Of a stretch of 64,000 nucleotides of DNA, positions 35,641 through 46,311 are shown in pieces. Each line of letters begins with the position of its first letter. Positions within the stretch are counted from its first letter, which is position 1. A model generated the notes under the pieces. That model ran no database searches. It saw nothing but the letters and a program-made list of their open reading frames with translations, and was not told where the DNA came from. The stretch covers positions 100,800,969 to 100,864,968 of the forward strand of contig JAQMRL010000003.1 of NCBI GenBank assembly GCA_035578175.1, written 5' to 3'. Both the position numbers and the translations under genes were made by a program. This DNA is from Catonia carolina (taxonomy: Eukaryota > Arthropoda > Insecta > Hemiptera > Achilidae).

Positions 35641-36413
35641 TTTTAGACCCACTTGTAAATATTTTTAGTCTTTTGAAAGCTACTTTAAATTATTTTCACC
35701 ACTATACAGTATGAAACTTAAGAAAGTTATTTAATTATTTTAATTTTTAACGGGGAATCGGCTTCGATTCCCGGTTCAAGTTGTAATTCAGATTAATTTA
35801 CCGATCAAACCAAGGTGTCATTTATTATACATCAGTTGTTAGTGAAATAACTAGTAATTATACAGAAACAATAAGCTATATTGTTTTCTTTAGATCACAT
35901 GAAGAATGTGAAAAAAACGACTTTAATTATAAATTTATTTAGAATTTTTTTAATGAGAATACAAGAGAATATTTTTTACTTTATTCCGTGTAGGCGTAAC
36001 TTTTATTATTCTGGTCATTACAGGTCAGGTCTTCTTGACATTTTTGAATTTTTAATGGAAGATGTAATTCTGTATTTACCGTTTTATTTTTTAAGTGTGC
36101 ATTATAATTTAAATCTTTAGATTTAAAATTAAAAACTGGTGGTGATACTAGGCCCTCTGCGTACGAAGAAACAAAAAATAATTTCTGCTCATTTATTTAT
36201 ACTTTTTTATTATAAAAACACCCATTCCAAGAATGCGTTTACATTAACGTGCTGCCATAATATAAATTAATAAAATATTAAACTAATTATAAAGTAATAA
36301 ATAATAAAATATTCTATCTGGAATTTTAAAGTTTTATTTTTCGAAATGTCTTATTTATTTGTTTAGAATGCATATTGATGAAAAAAGAAGAAATGCATTT
36401 TTGTTTTATGATT
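35641..36413. other. 3' flank of the natalisin exon
   Basis: AT-rich. The 79-codon frame 35881-36120 is not recognised. 35740-35790 has a ggttcgattcc-like B-box remnant (ttcgattcccggttc). Part of the natalisin 3' UTR probably lies at the right end. Confidence 0.4.
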
Positions 36414-36419
36414 TTTATT
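36414..36419 (-). terminator. Candidate poly(A) signal AATAAA of natalisin
   Basis: Minus-strand AATAAA starts 17 bases after the TAG stop. Other AATAAA-like words follow within 110 bases in this AT-rich flank, so which one is used is unknown. Confidence 0.4.
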
Positions 36420-36435
36420 TGTTTAATTGTTTTTT

Positions 36436-37002
36436 CTAATGAGGATGTTGATAATCTTGGATGTCTCTTTTTCCTCTTGCTGGCCAGAATTGATCGTTAG
36501 TTAATCCAAGAGCACGTACTGCGTCCGTTGATTTCTTTATTGGTGACTTTTTACCTCTTGCAGCCCAAAATTCTGTAGGAGCTGTTCCTAATGTATCCAA
36601 TAAAGCACGACGACCTCTTGCTACCCAAAATGGATCATTTGTTTGCCCATCTATATCCCTACGGTCTAAAATTACCCAATGTGGCTCTTCTGCGTATAAA
36701 CTTGCATCGGAAAGTCGTTTATCACTACATGCCTTATGAACGCTACGTCCTCTATTTGCCCAAAATGGTGGTGCATCTTCTGATGATGATACTTCAAATC
36801 CCCGTTCTTCTAATATATTTTGTAGATCATCTAGCCGTGGTTCACTTCTACCCCTGTTTGCCCAAAATGGTGGTTGATTCTCTTCTGAGGAGTCAGATGC
36901 TCTACGCCCTCTTGTTGGCCAGAAACTTGGATCTAACTTCTCCCCGAGGACGGCTCGTACATCACTGCGACTTACCCGATGCTCTCTGTTTTCTGGTTCT
37001 CC
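36436..37002 (-). CDS. NTL: Natalisin neuropeptide precursor, 3' coding exon
   Basis: Natalisins are secreted, C-terminally amidated FxxxR-amide peptides of arthropods, related to tachykinins. The exon encodes 188 residues, then TAG (36436-36438). Six F-W-x-x-R-G units are visible: SFWPTRGRR (residues 26-34), PFWANRGR (45-52 and 79-86), PFWVARGRR (124-132), EFWAARGKK (144-152) and QFWPARGKR (171-179). Each Gly can donate the amide and each is followed by Arg or Lys for processing. Spacers are acidic, as usual for such precursors. The block EEPHWVILD between KR and RR (residues 95-115) is a possible decayed seventh copy. There is no Met in the exon, and TAA lies just 5' of the acceptor (minus: T-rich tract, ttaacag, then GGA at 37002), so translation must start upstream. 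The acceptor is phase 0. A long antisense frame (36591-37046) is only its shadow. Confidence 0.94.
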   Translation of the reverse strand, partial: GEPENREHRVSRSDVRAVLGEKLDPSFWPTRGRRASDSSEENQPPFWANRGRSEPRLDDLQNILEERGFEVSSSEDAPPFWANRGRSVHKACSDKRLSDASLYAEEPHWVILDRRDIDGQTNDPFWVARGRRALLDTLGTAPTEFWAARGKKSPIKKSTDAVRALGLTNDQFWPARGKRDIQDYQHPH

Positions 37003-37017
37003 CTGTTAACATAAAAA

Positions 37018-38013
37018 TAAAAATCTCTTGTGAAACACTCACATGACTTTCTCTTGCCAGTTCAAATAATGAACAATATAACCTAACATTAGTAATAAAA
37101 CATTACAAAATACAATAAAACTAACCTCAAAAACATATTCTTATTTTAATCATGAGTGAAAGACGCAAAATGAAAATCAGTCTCAGTTTGGCTTAAAATA
37201 CGGAAAATCACTCTTTTACGCTAAACTAGGCTCTTTAGAGAAAAATTCTGCAAATAAAAGTTGTAGATCGTTTAATTTCCTATAAATTCGGTTATATACA
37301 TTTTTGTCGTAAAATGCATACTAAGGCTGAAATCTTAAAAAATCGATTTTTTTTATACTTTTCGTGAGAAAAAAGAACAGAAAATTGCTAATTACCGCTA
37401 AACTAAGCGTTATATAAAAAAATGTTTGAAATAAAAGTTGTAGGATTTTAAATTCTGTACAACTTTTATTATATACGTTTTTGTGCTAAAATGCATACTG
37501 AAGTCGCAATCTTAAAAAAACCATTTTTTTACAAAAAAACAACCTTCCCAAGAATTTCAGCAGACATAGCGCCTACCCTATCTTGTAGAGCATAAAAAAT
37601 TTAGTAAATGAGGCGATTTAAAAAAATCGTAATAGCCGATTTTGAGAAAAACGCAAAAAAGTGAAAACTGACACGATCCTTGATAAACTACTACTTCCGG
37701 TTGACCGATTTTGATGAAAATGTTTGTGTCGGGTCCTCTAGTGGTATCTAACTTTCGTTTCTTAGTGGTATCAAATTAAGTTTCAAGTTTCAAGTTCGTT
37801 CGATGTTCTGTTCTTGAGATATTCTTTTCACACACGCACCTCGCACGCACGCACGCACACACACAAACACACAGACCAATCGCTAAAAACATGTTTTTTG
37901 GGTTCAGGTGATCTGAAAACGTGTAGATCCGGTGAAAACTTGATTTCTAAAAATCGACATGGAAACAATAGGCTACTTTCCTTCCTATATACTCATATAG
38001 GCAAGAGAAAGTA
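37018..38013 (+). mobile_element. Family A element, full length, abutting natalisin exon
   Basis: The 5' end 'aaaaatctcttgtgaaacac' and the 3' end 'catataggcaagagaaagta' match the copy at 45293-46311. Subterminal 'actttctcttgcc' (37045) and its complement ggcaagagaaagt (37997) form an inverted pair. Two internal repeats start with ctaaacta.gc at about 37222 and 37397. Only about 15 bases separate this element from the splice acceptor of the natalisin exon. Confidence 0.88.
37828..37875. repeat. Interrupted CA microsatellite in family A
   Basis: Cacacgcacctcgcacgcac-type run, a decayed version of the pure CA tract of other copies. Confidence 0.85.
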
Positions 38014-38168
38014 GAAATTTTCTTAATTTAAAATCATATAATATTTTATACATCACTAGCAATTGCGCCTGAAGTGCGCTTATGGTTATCGCTAGCCTCT
38101 GAGAGACGCATTAAATAAACTGGTTTATTGATTTTATTGATTTCATTGCACACTTCACTTTTTTGGTA
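38014..38168. other. Short unassigned interval
   Basis: AT-rich sequence between the family-A copy and the mariner relative. Confidence 0.4.
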
Positions 38169-38900
38169 ACGGTTGATTCAAAGAAACGGGAAATTTTAAA
38201 ATTCGTTTTGGTAGCCTTAGAAGATTGTTAACAATGAATACTTAGCCTACTCTAGCCTGTCCACGACCCTTTGCCATTTAGTCATCATGGATACTTGGTA
38301 TGGTCCGCAAAGTGCTTTTGCAATTAAAGCTTTTTACAAGAGGACAGTGTGGTGACGGTACATAGAGAATTCAGCTGTCATTTTAATTTTGGACACCACG
38401 ATCGTTTCCATCAGTACATGCAATAAACACGTGAATACGTAATTTTGAGGAATCTGGTTCAATGAAAAAAAACCTCCAGGCCGTGTCCGAACCGGTCGTA
38501 CATCTGACAATATCCAAGCTGTTCGAGATGCTGTCATAAGAAGTCCACATCGCTGAATCCGTCCTCAATCGATTACATAGTCCAAGTATTCGAAGAATAT
38601 TGGTTCGGAACTTCCAATTTCATTCATACAAGTTGCAGATTGTCGAGGAACTGAAACCCAATGATCATGTGATGTGACAGTAATTCTGTTGAGATGTTAC
38701 ATCGAACCATGCACAATGTAACGAAGAAACTACATTGCGTAAAAATGGAGCTTTCCTGGAAGATTTCATCTTTAAGAAATAAATTGTACTGTATATATTC
38801 TTAAAGCGTTATTTTACTTTTAAATGATAAAGATAAATTTATTAATTTTTTCATAAAATTATTTAATTTTCAAAAGTTCCCGTTTCTTTGAATCACCCAG
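38169..38900 (+). mobile_element. Internally deleted mariner relative
   Basis: Inverted ends ttgattcaaagaaacgggaa (from 38173) and ttcccgtttctttgaatcac (to about 38896), with TA next to both (ggTAac at 38167 and 38903). The plus strand shows the N-terminal part of a transposase in broken frames: PGRVRTGRTSDNIQAVRDAV, then IRPQSI, FHPYKLQIVQELKPNDHV-like words, then a jump to a C-terminal VTKKLHCVKMELSWKI. The catalytic block (QQDGAPPH...CDF) is deleted. Stops and frameshifts abound. Confidence 0.82.
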
Positions 38901-39895
38901 GTAACTTTAAAAATACTATTGAGGGTTTTCAGATTGTTGCTGTTTGGAAAGTTAGAGAAATAATAAACTAAAACTGTTTTAGAGTAGTTATACCTAACCT
39001 TTCTCTACCCCTTACGAGCAAGTGGTTGAAATTCGAATCGTTTACTTTTCCTAGGGATCACGTATAGTTAAGTATGCTAATTTTTAGAACTGTAGCTCCT
39101 TGAAATGGTACAAAAATATTATATATATTGTTTTAGCGCAGTCTCCCTTTTTTAGCTCTTAGGTGCATATGGTCAAAATGCAAATTGTGAATTTTTCTGT
39201 TAAATACCTGAGGAAGAAACATTCCGTATTTCAGATCTTTATGTGATTGGGAAGCTAGAATTATGAATCAGTAAGACGTTTTGCATTACAATTACAAATA
39301 CAAATACTCTGTATTTGTATTACCTACATCAATTAGTAGGCCCTATTTTAAAAATTATCCACATATTCAAACAAATTCAGAGTATTTCTATTAATTGTTT
39401 TTTCTTGTATAATTATTTATTATTTCATAAATGTAATTTTCAGTGTCCGGTAATTAAATGGTTCTATTTGTGTAACTATTTATTATTTTAAATATTGTTT
39501 ATTTGTTCATAATGTTTACCCAACATCTGGTAATTGCTTGTTAAATTGTGTAGGACAATAATTTTCGTAACCTATAAAATTACTTTAATATAATATTGTC
39601 GTCGGTAATGACTTTATTGTTGATACCGACTTTAAATAACTAAAAAAATTCAGTCTAATTTAATGTTAGAAAATGAAGACGATATTAAAAATTAAGTAAC
39701 AGTTTCAAACTGAAAGTATCTCGTACTACGTAGTTAGATTAACAATTAAATAAACAATTATTTCGTAAGTTTAATTTTGCAATTTTGCCTTTAAACCCAT
39801 CAAGGAATCTTGTTTTGAAATTTTAGTTATTTATGTTTTTAATATTCTTATATTATTATTGTACTTTGTAAGGTACTTTGTAGGTTTTTTTCAAA
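38901..39895. other. Unassigned AT-rich DNA within the putative intron
   Basis: No repeat shared with the rest of the window and no coding motif seen. Confidence 0.45.
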
Positions 39896-40056
39896 TTTTC
39901 CAATGTTACCGAACACTTAATTAAATCAAAACACACAATAAGCAATATAGAAAATAATTTAGAAATATTGGAAACTAAAAATATATGTTATAAAACATAT
40001 ATTTATGTTTTAGAAGTTATAAATTATACTATATGCGAAAATTTTACAGATATAAT
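39896..40056. repeat. Direct repeat, copy 1
   Basis: 'caatgttaccgaacacttaa' through 'gcgaaaattttaca' recurs in the same orientation at 41147-41288 with few changes. Copy 1 has an extra 'ataaaacatatatttatgtt' insert. Confidence 0.9.
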
Positions 40057-40221
40057 ATACGATGTAATTTTACAGATATAATATATGATGTAATTTTACA
40101 AATATACAATATATATGTGTATATATATATAATATGAAGAAAAATCACGTTTAAGCTAGAAAGTTGTTTTAATCCAGACAGCTAATGTTAAAGGACTGTA
40201 TAAAATACATTTTTTTAAACC

Positions 40222-40505
40222 ATTGTTGTTGTTGTTGTTTAGGTCAACAGCCTAAAGGCTGGTTTGAACCTCTAGAGGTTTTACTAAGTAAAACGAGGAG
40301 TGAGGTGGTTTACCATTGCCTTCCTCACTGAGTGGAAAAGTACGCTTATCAGCATGCCGGGCCCTCTGAAAAGCACATATTTTCCACTCTGTAAATGACA
40401 CCTTCACTTCATTCACCACAGGGTCTGGCTGTACAATGAAATTCATTACTTTCAGAGGAGATAACTCTGATTAGTGTCTTTTACACCTCTACCTCTTCTG
40501 TTCTT
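40222..40505 (-). mobile_element. Family B repeat, 5'-truncated
   Basis: Begins on plus with 'ttgttgttgttgtttaggtc', showing the (AAC)n tail clearly on minus, and ends at 'tacctcttctgttcttaaat', so about 100 bp of head are missing. Confidence 0.9.
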
Positions 40506-40549
40506 AAATGATCCAAAATAAACCATATAGGACTACATAAGTTCATTAA

Positions 40550-40960
40550 AGAAGAAAAATCGTATTTCGATTTTTGTTGTGTTGGAGTACTTTTCTTGAC
40601 GTTTCTTTCCTTGATTTTTCTCCAGTATTCCTTCACTTTCTGATCTCTTTTGGCGTTCTTCGTCGGAATACACGATTTTCTGTCGTTTGATCAATCTCGT
40701 ATGTTCAAGTCTTGTGTTGTTCAGTTTGTGGTAATTTCCAGATTTCGTTCATGTCCTGTTCAAATTCTTTAATCCAATGGGGCTGAGATTTTCTGTTTAG
40801 GAAAAAGTTGATGATTTGTGCGGAGGTTTTGGTGGAGTTAATCTTCTAGAGATGTCCAAAGAGAGAAATGATCTTTTTCTTCATCTGGTCTGCTAGAGGT
40901 TTTGAATTTCTATCGACTTCTTCGTTTGGAACGGGTTTCCAGATCCCATCAGAGAAACAT
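40550..40960 (-). pseudogene. LINE ORF2 tail fragment
   Basis: Minus strand: WKPVPNEEVDRNSKPLADQM, SLFGHL, INSTKTSAQIINFFLNRKSQ, KEFEQDM and IVYSDEERQKRSESEG-like decayed words. This fits the terminal part of the same LINE family as 35148-35440. Several stops. Confidence 0.55.
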
Positions 40961-41146
40961 CTCTTGTTTGAATTTTGTTAATACAATTTTATAACAATAA
41001 TAAATTGGCTGATTCAGGAACCATTTAATATACTTACTACAGAGACTTCCTGTTCCATTTTTGTTTAATTAAATTGATTTATTTAATTACAAAGTATAAA
41101 GTATTACATAAATATATAATTATTATTGTTATTACTGTATATATAA

Positions 41147-41288
41147 ATTTTTCAATGTTACCGAACACTTAATTAAATCAAAACACAATAAGCAATATAG
41201 AAAATAATTTAGAAATATTGGAAACTAATAATATATGTTAAATAAAGAAGTTATAAATTATACTATATTGCGAAAATTTTACATATAT
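41147..41288. repeat. Direct repeat, copy 2
   Basis: Partner of 39896-40056; 1.25 kb apart, with a family-B copy and a LINE fragment in between. Confidence 0.9.
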
Positions 41289-41935
41289 AAATTTAAAAAG
41301 AAGATTAATTTATTAAATATGAAAACAGAATACGAAAACAGCGACCGAATTATGTTGGCAGAACTGACTTGATAGATTTAAATATAAAATTGTTAAATTT
41401 TTTCATGTAATTGGCATTACATACAGAGGAGATTATTGTCTCTGTTAAATTATAAGTGTAATTTTAAAATAAATAATATTATAACGAACTGATGGTAAAG
41501 CCACGAAAGCGCTTGTTAATATGTAAGTGTTCTTGCTTTTTCTTTTCCCATTTTAGTGGTTATTAAATAATCTTATTTATAATAAAATAAAATAATTTCT
41601 TTAAACGTTGGATATACGAACACTGCAATGTTTAATTTAATATAATGTATACATTTTTTGATAAATTAATAATGTATTTATAATTATATTACAAGATATC
41701 TTTAAATAAATCCATTTAAAAATTATTATAAGATTAAAGTTTTGAAATTGTTATTAAAAATAAAAGGTAGTCTACTGCTTTGATATATCCGTAAATACAA
41801 CAGATGATGTTTTGCCGACTAAAATACATTTTTCGTTTTACCTTTATAGATTTTCCATTAAATTGATGAAGCATTTCCTTTTACTGTCCAGTTGGACATT
41901 GGCTTTTTCATTATATTTAAACCCATCGTATGCTA
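41289..41935. other. Unassigned AT-rich DNA
   Basis: Nothing recognised. Confidence 0.4.
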
Positions 41936-41943
41936 TAAAATAC

Positions 41944-42006
41944 AAATAAATAAATAAATAAAATAAATAAATAAAATAAATAATAAATAAATAAATAAAT
42001 AAATAA
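41944..42006. repeat. (AAAT)n-type microsatellite
   Basis: Imperfect aaat/aaataa units over about 60 bp, directly against the mariner at 42009. Confidence 0.9.
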
Positions 42007-42008
42007 TA

Positions 42009-42940
42009 CGAGGTGTGGCTATTAAGTAACGAGACTGACGTGTTCAAAAATATTATTTTTATTTTATACATAATCACTTATTGTCACCTTCAATATACAC
42101 TCCTTCTCTGTCCCTACAATGCTCCATGCAAATTTTCCGTTGTTAGAAACAGTGCTGGAAGTCATCTTCTGTTAGCTCCTTCAGGACACGTACCGCTCAA
42201 AAATGTTTGAAATGAAGCTCGCAAAAATGTTTGTACTGACACTTTGTACACGATTGAAAATAACCCAAATTTTCTGGAAACGATAATAACATGTGATGAT
42301 TTTACTTATGATCCGGAAACGAAGCGCCAACCATGCACTGGAAGAGCCGAACTTCACCGAGAGCCAAAAAAAAGTTCGAATGAGCAAGTCAAAATTTAAA
42401 GCAATGATCATTGTTTTTTTTTATATCAATGGGAGTGTGTACCTTTACTGGTTTCGTGAAGGTCAAATAATTAATCAATATTACTACCCTGAGGTACTTT
42501 CTAAACTACGTCAAAGAGTAAGGAAAAACGCCTCGAAATGCGGAAGGACAAATTAGGGTTCTCCACCAAGACAATGCGCCAGCTTATTCCGCGTTATCTG
42601 TCAAGAGGTTCCTAGCCAGGAACAGCATCTCAGCGTTAGAGCATCCACCTTATTCACCAGATCTTGCAACATGTGACTTCTACCTGTTCCCTAAGGTGAA
42701 ATCTGCATTAAAAGGGACAAGATTTGAGTCTGTGGAAGCTGTAAAAGAGAAAGCGGCACGTATCCTGAAGGAGTTGACAGAAGATGACTTCCAGCACTGT
42801 TTCCAACAATGGAAAATTCGCATGGAGCGTTGTAGGGATAGAGGAGGAGTATATATTGAAGGTGACTATATATAAGTGATTATATATAAAATTAAAAAAA
42901 TTTCTTTACGTCAGTCTCGTTATTTAACAGCCACACCTCG
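42009..42940. mobile_element. Mariner element with duplicated inverted 3' end
   Basis: Terminal repeats CGAGGTGTGGCTATTAAGTA (42009) and its complement (ending 42940), with TA on both sides (42007-42008, 42941-42942). The first 187 bp are an inverted copy of the last 186 bp, including the end of the transposase reading frame and its UTR. So the authentic 5' end was replaced by a second 3' end. Confidence 0.92.
42290..42875 (+). pseudogene. Mariner transposase, C-terminal half, frameshifted
   Basis: Three frames contribute in order: TCDDFTYDPETKRQ (first catalytic Asp region), a middle block with FKAMIIVFFYINGSV and REGQIINQYYYPEVL, and from 42558 an open stretch of 105 residues to TAA at 42873-42875 with VLHQDNAPAYSAL (second Asp), PPYSPDLATCDFYLFPKVKS (third Asp) and a final RCRDRGGVYIEGDYI. 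Counting from HQD to CDF gives 34 residues between the acids, the DD34D spacing of true mariners. The N-terminal helix-turn-helix part is missing and two frameshifts inactivate it. Confidence 0.9.
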
Positions 42941-42942
42941 TA

Positions 42943-43369
42943 TTATCAATTTTTTTATAAGCATGTAATATGCATATTATTCTGTAATAGAATAAATATA
43001 GTGCTATAATAATTATTTTGATAAATATTATCCTACATGGGATGCTATTATTTGCTATATGAATAAATGAAATCTAAGGTTCGTTCTAAAAAAAAAAATC
43101 CTTCACTGCATGAAAAGGTTTGATTTTAAAAAAACCATGAACACATTAAATTGTTAATATTATAATTAAGTGATTTAGTAAAAAAAAGTCAGAAGATATG
43201 TATTACAAATAAAGGTTACAAATTTTAAAGTATTTATCTTAATAGCGCTTTAAATTTTTTAATTGAATGTTTTTTGTGAGTTAACTCAAATTTTTTGTAC
43301 TTGCCGATCTTTAGGTACATAGTTCTGTAGATGTTGAAATCATTAGTTGGTGTCCATATGAATAGCTGT
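42943..43369. other. Unassigned AT-rich DNA
   Basis: No feature recognised. Confidence 0.4.
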
Positions 43370-43752
43370 TAGTTGCAGGGCTGTTAATAGCTGTTAATAG
43401 CAATCTCTTAGTTGCAGGGCTAAAATAAATAGTTCTGTTTCTTATCACATGGTCAGCCAATTAAATGACTGAATCATTTAAGAACAGAAGAGGTAGAGGT
43501 GTAAAAGACACTAATCAGAGTTATCTCGTCTGAAAGTAATGAATTTCATTATACAGCCAGACCCTGTGGTGAATGAAGTGAAAGTGTCACTTGCAGAGTG
43601 GAAAATATATGCTTTTCAGAGGGCCTGGCATGCTGATAAGTGTACTTTTCTACTCAGTGAGGAAGGCAAGGTAAACCTCCTCACTCCTCGATTTACTTAG
43701 TAAAACCTCTACAGGTTCAAACCAGTCTTTTGGCTGATGACCTAAACAACAT
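43370..43752 (+). mobile_element. Family B repeat with rearranged head
   Basis: Body and tail are standard (to gatgacctaaacaac). The head is replaced by a short local duplication of 'agttgcagggct' and 'tagctgttaatag' at 43370-43425. Confidence 0.85.
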
Positions 43753-44248
43753 GAATAGCTGATGGTATACAGTTGTTCTCCAGATGAAATATTTAAACGA
43801 ATGGTAATCTGATGGTTCTTTCACATTTAACTAGAAGTTACTCTCAGTAATTGACACTTTTTTGAATTATAATTTATACATTTTAACTTTGAATTATTTA
43901 TATATTTTTTAACTGGTGCACAAACACATCTTTTCAACTCGGTGGTTACAAGAGCACTCTCTCCCAACTTGGTACCAACTTAGCGTCTTTTGGCCTTCAC
44001 TGTTTCCGTTAAATTTGAAACAGCCAATTACTCCCTTCTATTAAAATAGCTTCCACCAATCACGTTTAACTTTACGTTATCGGTTTATACTCTTTCTCAC
44101 TTCCATTACGTGTATGACTTTATTTTATTTATAAATATAAAACATTAATTTACTACAGTTTAAAAGAAAGACTAATTATTATTTTGACTTCGGCTTTTAG
44201 CCGCCAATAGTTTACTGAACATCAACAACCATATTTTATTATTTTTAA
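43753..44248. other. Unassigned DNA
   Basis: No coding or repeat signature recognised. Confidence 0.4.
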
Positions 44249-44576
44249 ACGCTTTTATTTAACTTACTCTTGGAAGCATCAAATCTTGCAACTTAAAATT
44301 TTAATACTTCTACCGTATCAATATGAATCAAACTTTGCACACTTGTTTATCTTCGATGACAATACGCTGTGGAGGTGTTTGTAAAAAAAAATTTTTTAAT
44401 TTCAAAATTTTATAACGCTTTTAATTTAACTTACTCTTGGATCCATCAAATCTTGCAACTTAAAATTTTAATACTTCTACCGTATCAATATAATCAAACT
44501 TTGCACACTTGTTTATCTTCGATGACAATACGCTGTGGAGGTGTTTGTAAAAAAAAATTTTAAAATTTTAAAAAAA
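44249..44576. repeat. Two tandem ~164-bp units
   Basis: Unit 1 (44249-44413) and unit 2 (44414-44576) share 'cttactcttgga', 'catcaaatcttgcaacttaa', 'cttctaccgtatcaatat' and 'gatgacaatacgctgtggag'. Partial further units (aaacgcttttatttaac) begin at 44598 and 44676, leading into the palindrome. Confidence 0.92.
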
Positions 44577-44664
44577 TTTTTTAAAAAAAATTTAAAAAAC
44601 GCTTTTATTTAACAATTACTTAAAAGAAATTAACTAAAAAGAAAAAAAAATTTACAAAAGAAAA

Positions 44665-44975
44665 AAAATTTTTAAGAAACGCTATTATTTAACAATTAAT
44701 CAAAAGAAAAATGAACTAAAAAGAAAAAAATAAAAAAATTTACAAAAAAAAAACAATCACAGACATTACAGTTAAAATAAAAGTGTGGCGCTTTAATATA
44801 TACAATATATTGTAAAATATTCGTTGTAATATTATATATATTAATGCGCCACGCTTTTATTTTAACTGTAATGTCTGTGATTGTTTTTTTTGTAAATTTT
44901 TTTATTTTGTTCTTTTTAGTTCATTTTTCTTTTGATTAATTGTTAAATAATAGCGTTTCTTAAAAAATTTTTTTT
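44665..44975. repeat. Near-perfect ~135-bp palindrome
   Basis: The left arm (about 44665-44803) and right arm (about 44838-44975) are reverse complements with very few differences. Examples are acaatcacagacattacagt and its complement at about 44862-44885, and ttaagaaacgctattattta with its complement. The loop is about 35 bp. Confidence 0.92.
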
Positions 44976-45292
44976 TAATTTTTTTATACATAATATAACA
45001 AACGTGTAATTTTTAGTATACTATAATAGTACTACCTTGTTTATCCGGGTGTCCGGATTATCCATACCTTTCTTTATCAGAAAACTATGTTTTTTATTCA
45101 TAAAATCACAATAACCCGCATTGATACATCAAAAATCCTGCAATTTAGATGCAGTTCATTTACAATGTATAACCCGTACAGTAATGGACTTTTTATCAAC
45201 AATTTTTAAATTCAAAGTGTATGGTTACAGTACGTACTGCACTGTTAAAGCATAATACTGAATCCAATATTCTGTAATTTTCAATTTAAGTG
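44976..45292. other. Unassigned DNA
   Basis: Nothing recognised between the palindrome and the family-A copy. Confidence 0.4.
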
Positions 45293-46074
45293 TAAAAATC
45301 TGGTGTGAAACACTCACACAACTTTCTCTTGCCAATGCAAATAATTAACAATAAACCTAATATTATTAATAAAATATTAGAAATAAACAAAAAACTAACC
45401 TCAAAAACATAACCTTATTTTAATCATGAGTGAATGACGCAAAATGACAATCGAACTCAGTTTGGCTTAAAAATACGGAAAATCACGCTTTCACGCTAAA
45501 CTAGGCTGTGTAGAGAAAAATGCTTTAAACAAAAGTTGTAGATTTTTTAATTTTCTATAAATTTAATTATATACACTTTTGTCGTAAAATGCATACTAAG
45601 ACCGAAATGTTAAAAAAATCGATTTTTCTCACGTTTTCGTGAGAAAAAAAAACAGAAAATCGCAAATTACCGCTAAACTAAGCGTTATAAAAAAAAATGT
45701 TTGAAGTAAAAGTTGTAGAATTTTACATTCTCTACAACTTTTATTATATAACGTTTTGCGCTAAAATGCATGTTAAAGCCGCAATCTTAAAAAGAAAATG
45801 TTTTTACGTAAAAACAGCCTCAAGCAGAATTTCAGCAAACATGGCGCCTACCCTATATTGTAGAGCATAAAAAATGTAGTAAACCAGGCGATTTAAAAAA
45901 AAATCGTAGGACTAGTTTTTGAGAAAATCGCAAAAAAGTGAAAAATTATACGAATAAACTACTACTTCCGGTTGACCGATTTTGATGAAAATGTTCATGT
46001 CGGGTCCGGTAGTGATATGTAACTTAAGTTTCAAGTTTCAAGTTCGTACGATGTTCCGTTCTTGAGATATTCTG

Positions 46075-46163
<89 letters not shown>

Positions 46164-46311
46164 ACACACACAGACCAATCGCTAAAAACATGTTTTTTGG
46201 GTTCAGGGGGTCTGAAAACGTATAGATCCGGTGAAAACTCGATTTCGAAATATCGGCATGAAAACAATATATTCCTTCCCATATATTCATATAGGCAAGA
46301 GAAAGTAAAAA
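45293..46311 (+). mobile_element. Family A element, best full-length copy
   Basis: 1,019 bp. 5' 'aaaaatctggtgtgaaacac', subterminal aactttctcttgcc, two internal repeat blocks (ctaaactaggctgt at about 45500 and ctaaactaagcgtt at about 45672), a long CA tract and the 3' hairpin (attccttcccatatattcat through ataggcaagagaaag). Open frames across the CA tract are artefacts. Confidence 0.9.
46077..46172. repeat. (CA)n microsatellite in family A
   Basis: About 47 units with one interruption (cacactcacac near 46157). Confidence 0.97.

Noticed and set aside
36591..37046. 151-codon plus-strand frame
   Set aside because: Exactly antisense to the natalisin exon; its composition is explained by the FWxxRG-coding repeats on the other strand.
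44249..44976. CRISPR-like array
   Set aside because: Only two long direct units without short regular repeats and spacers, in a eukaryotic context.
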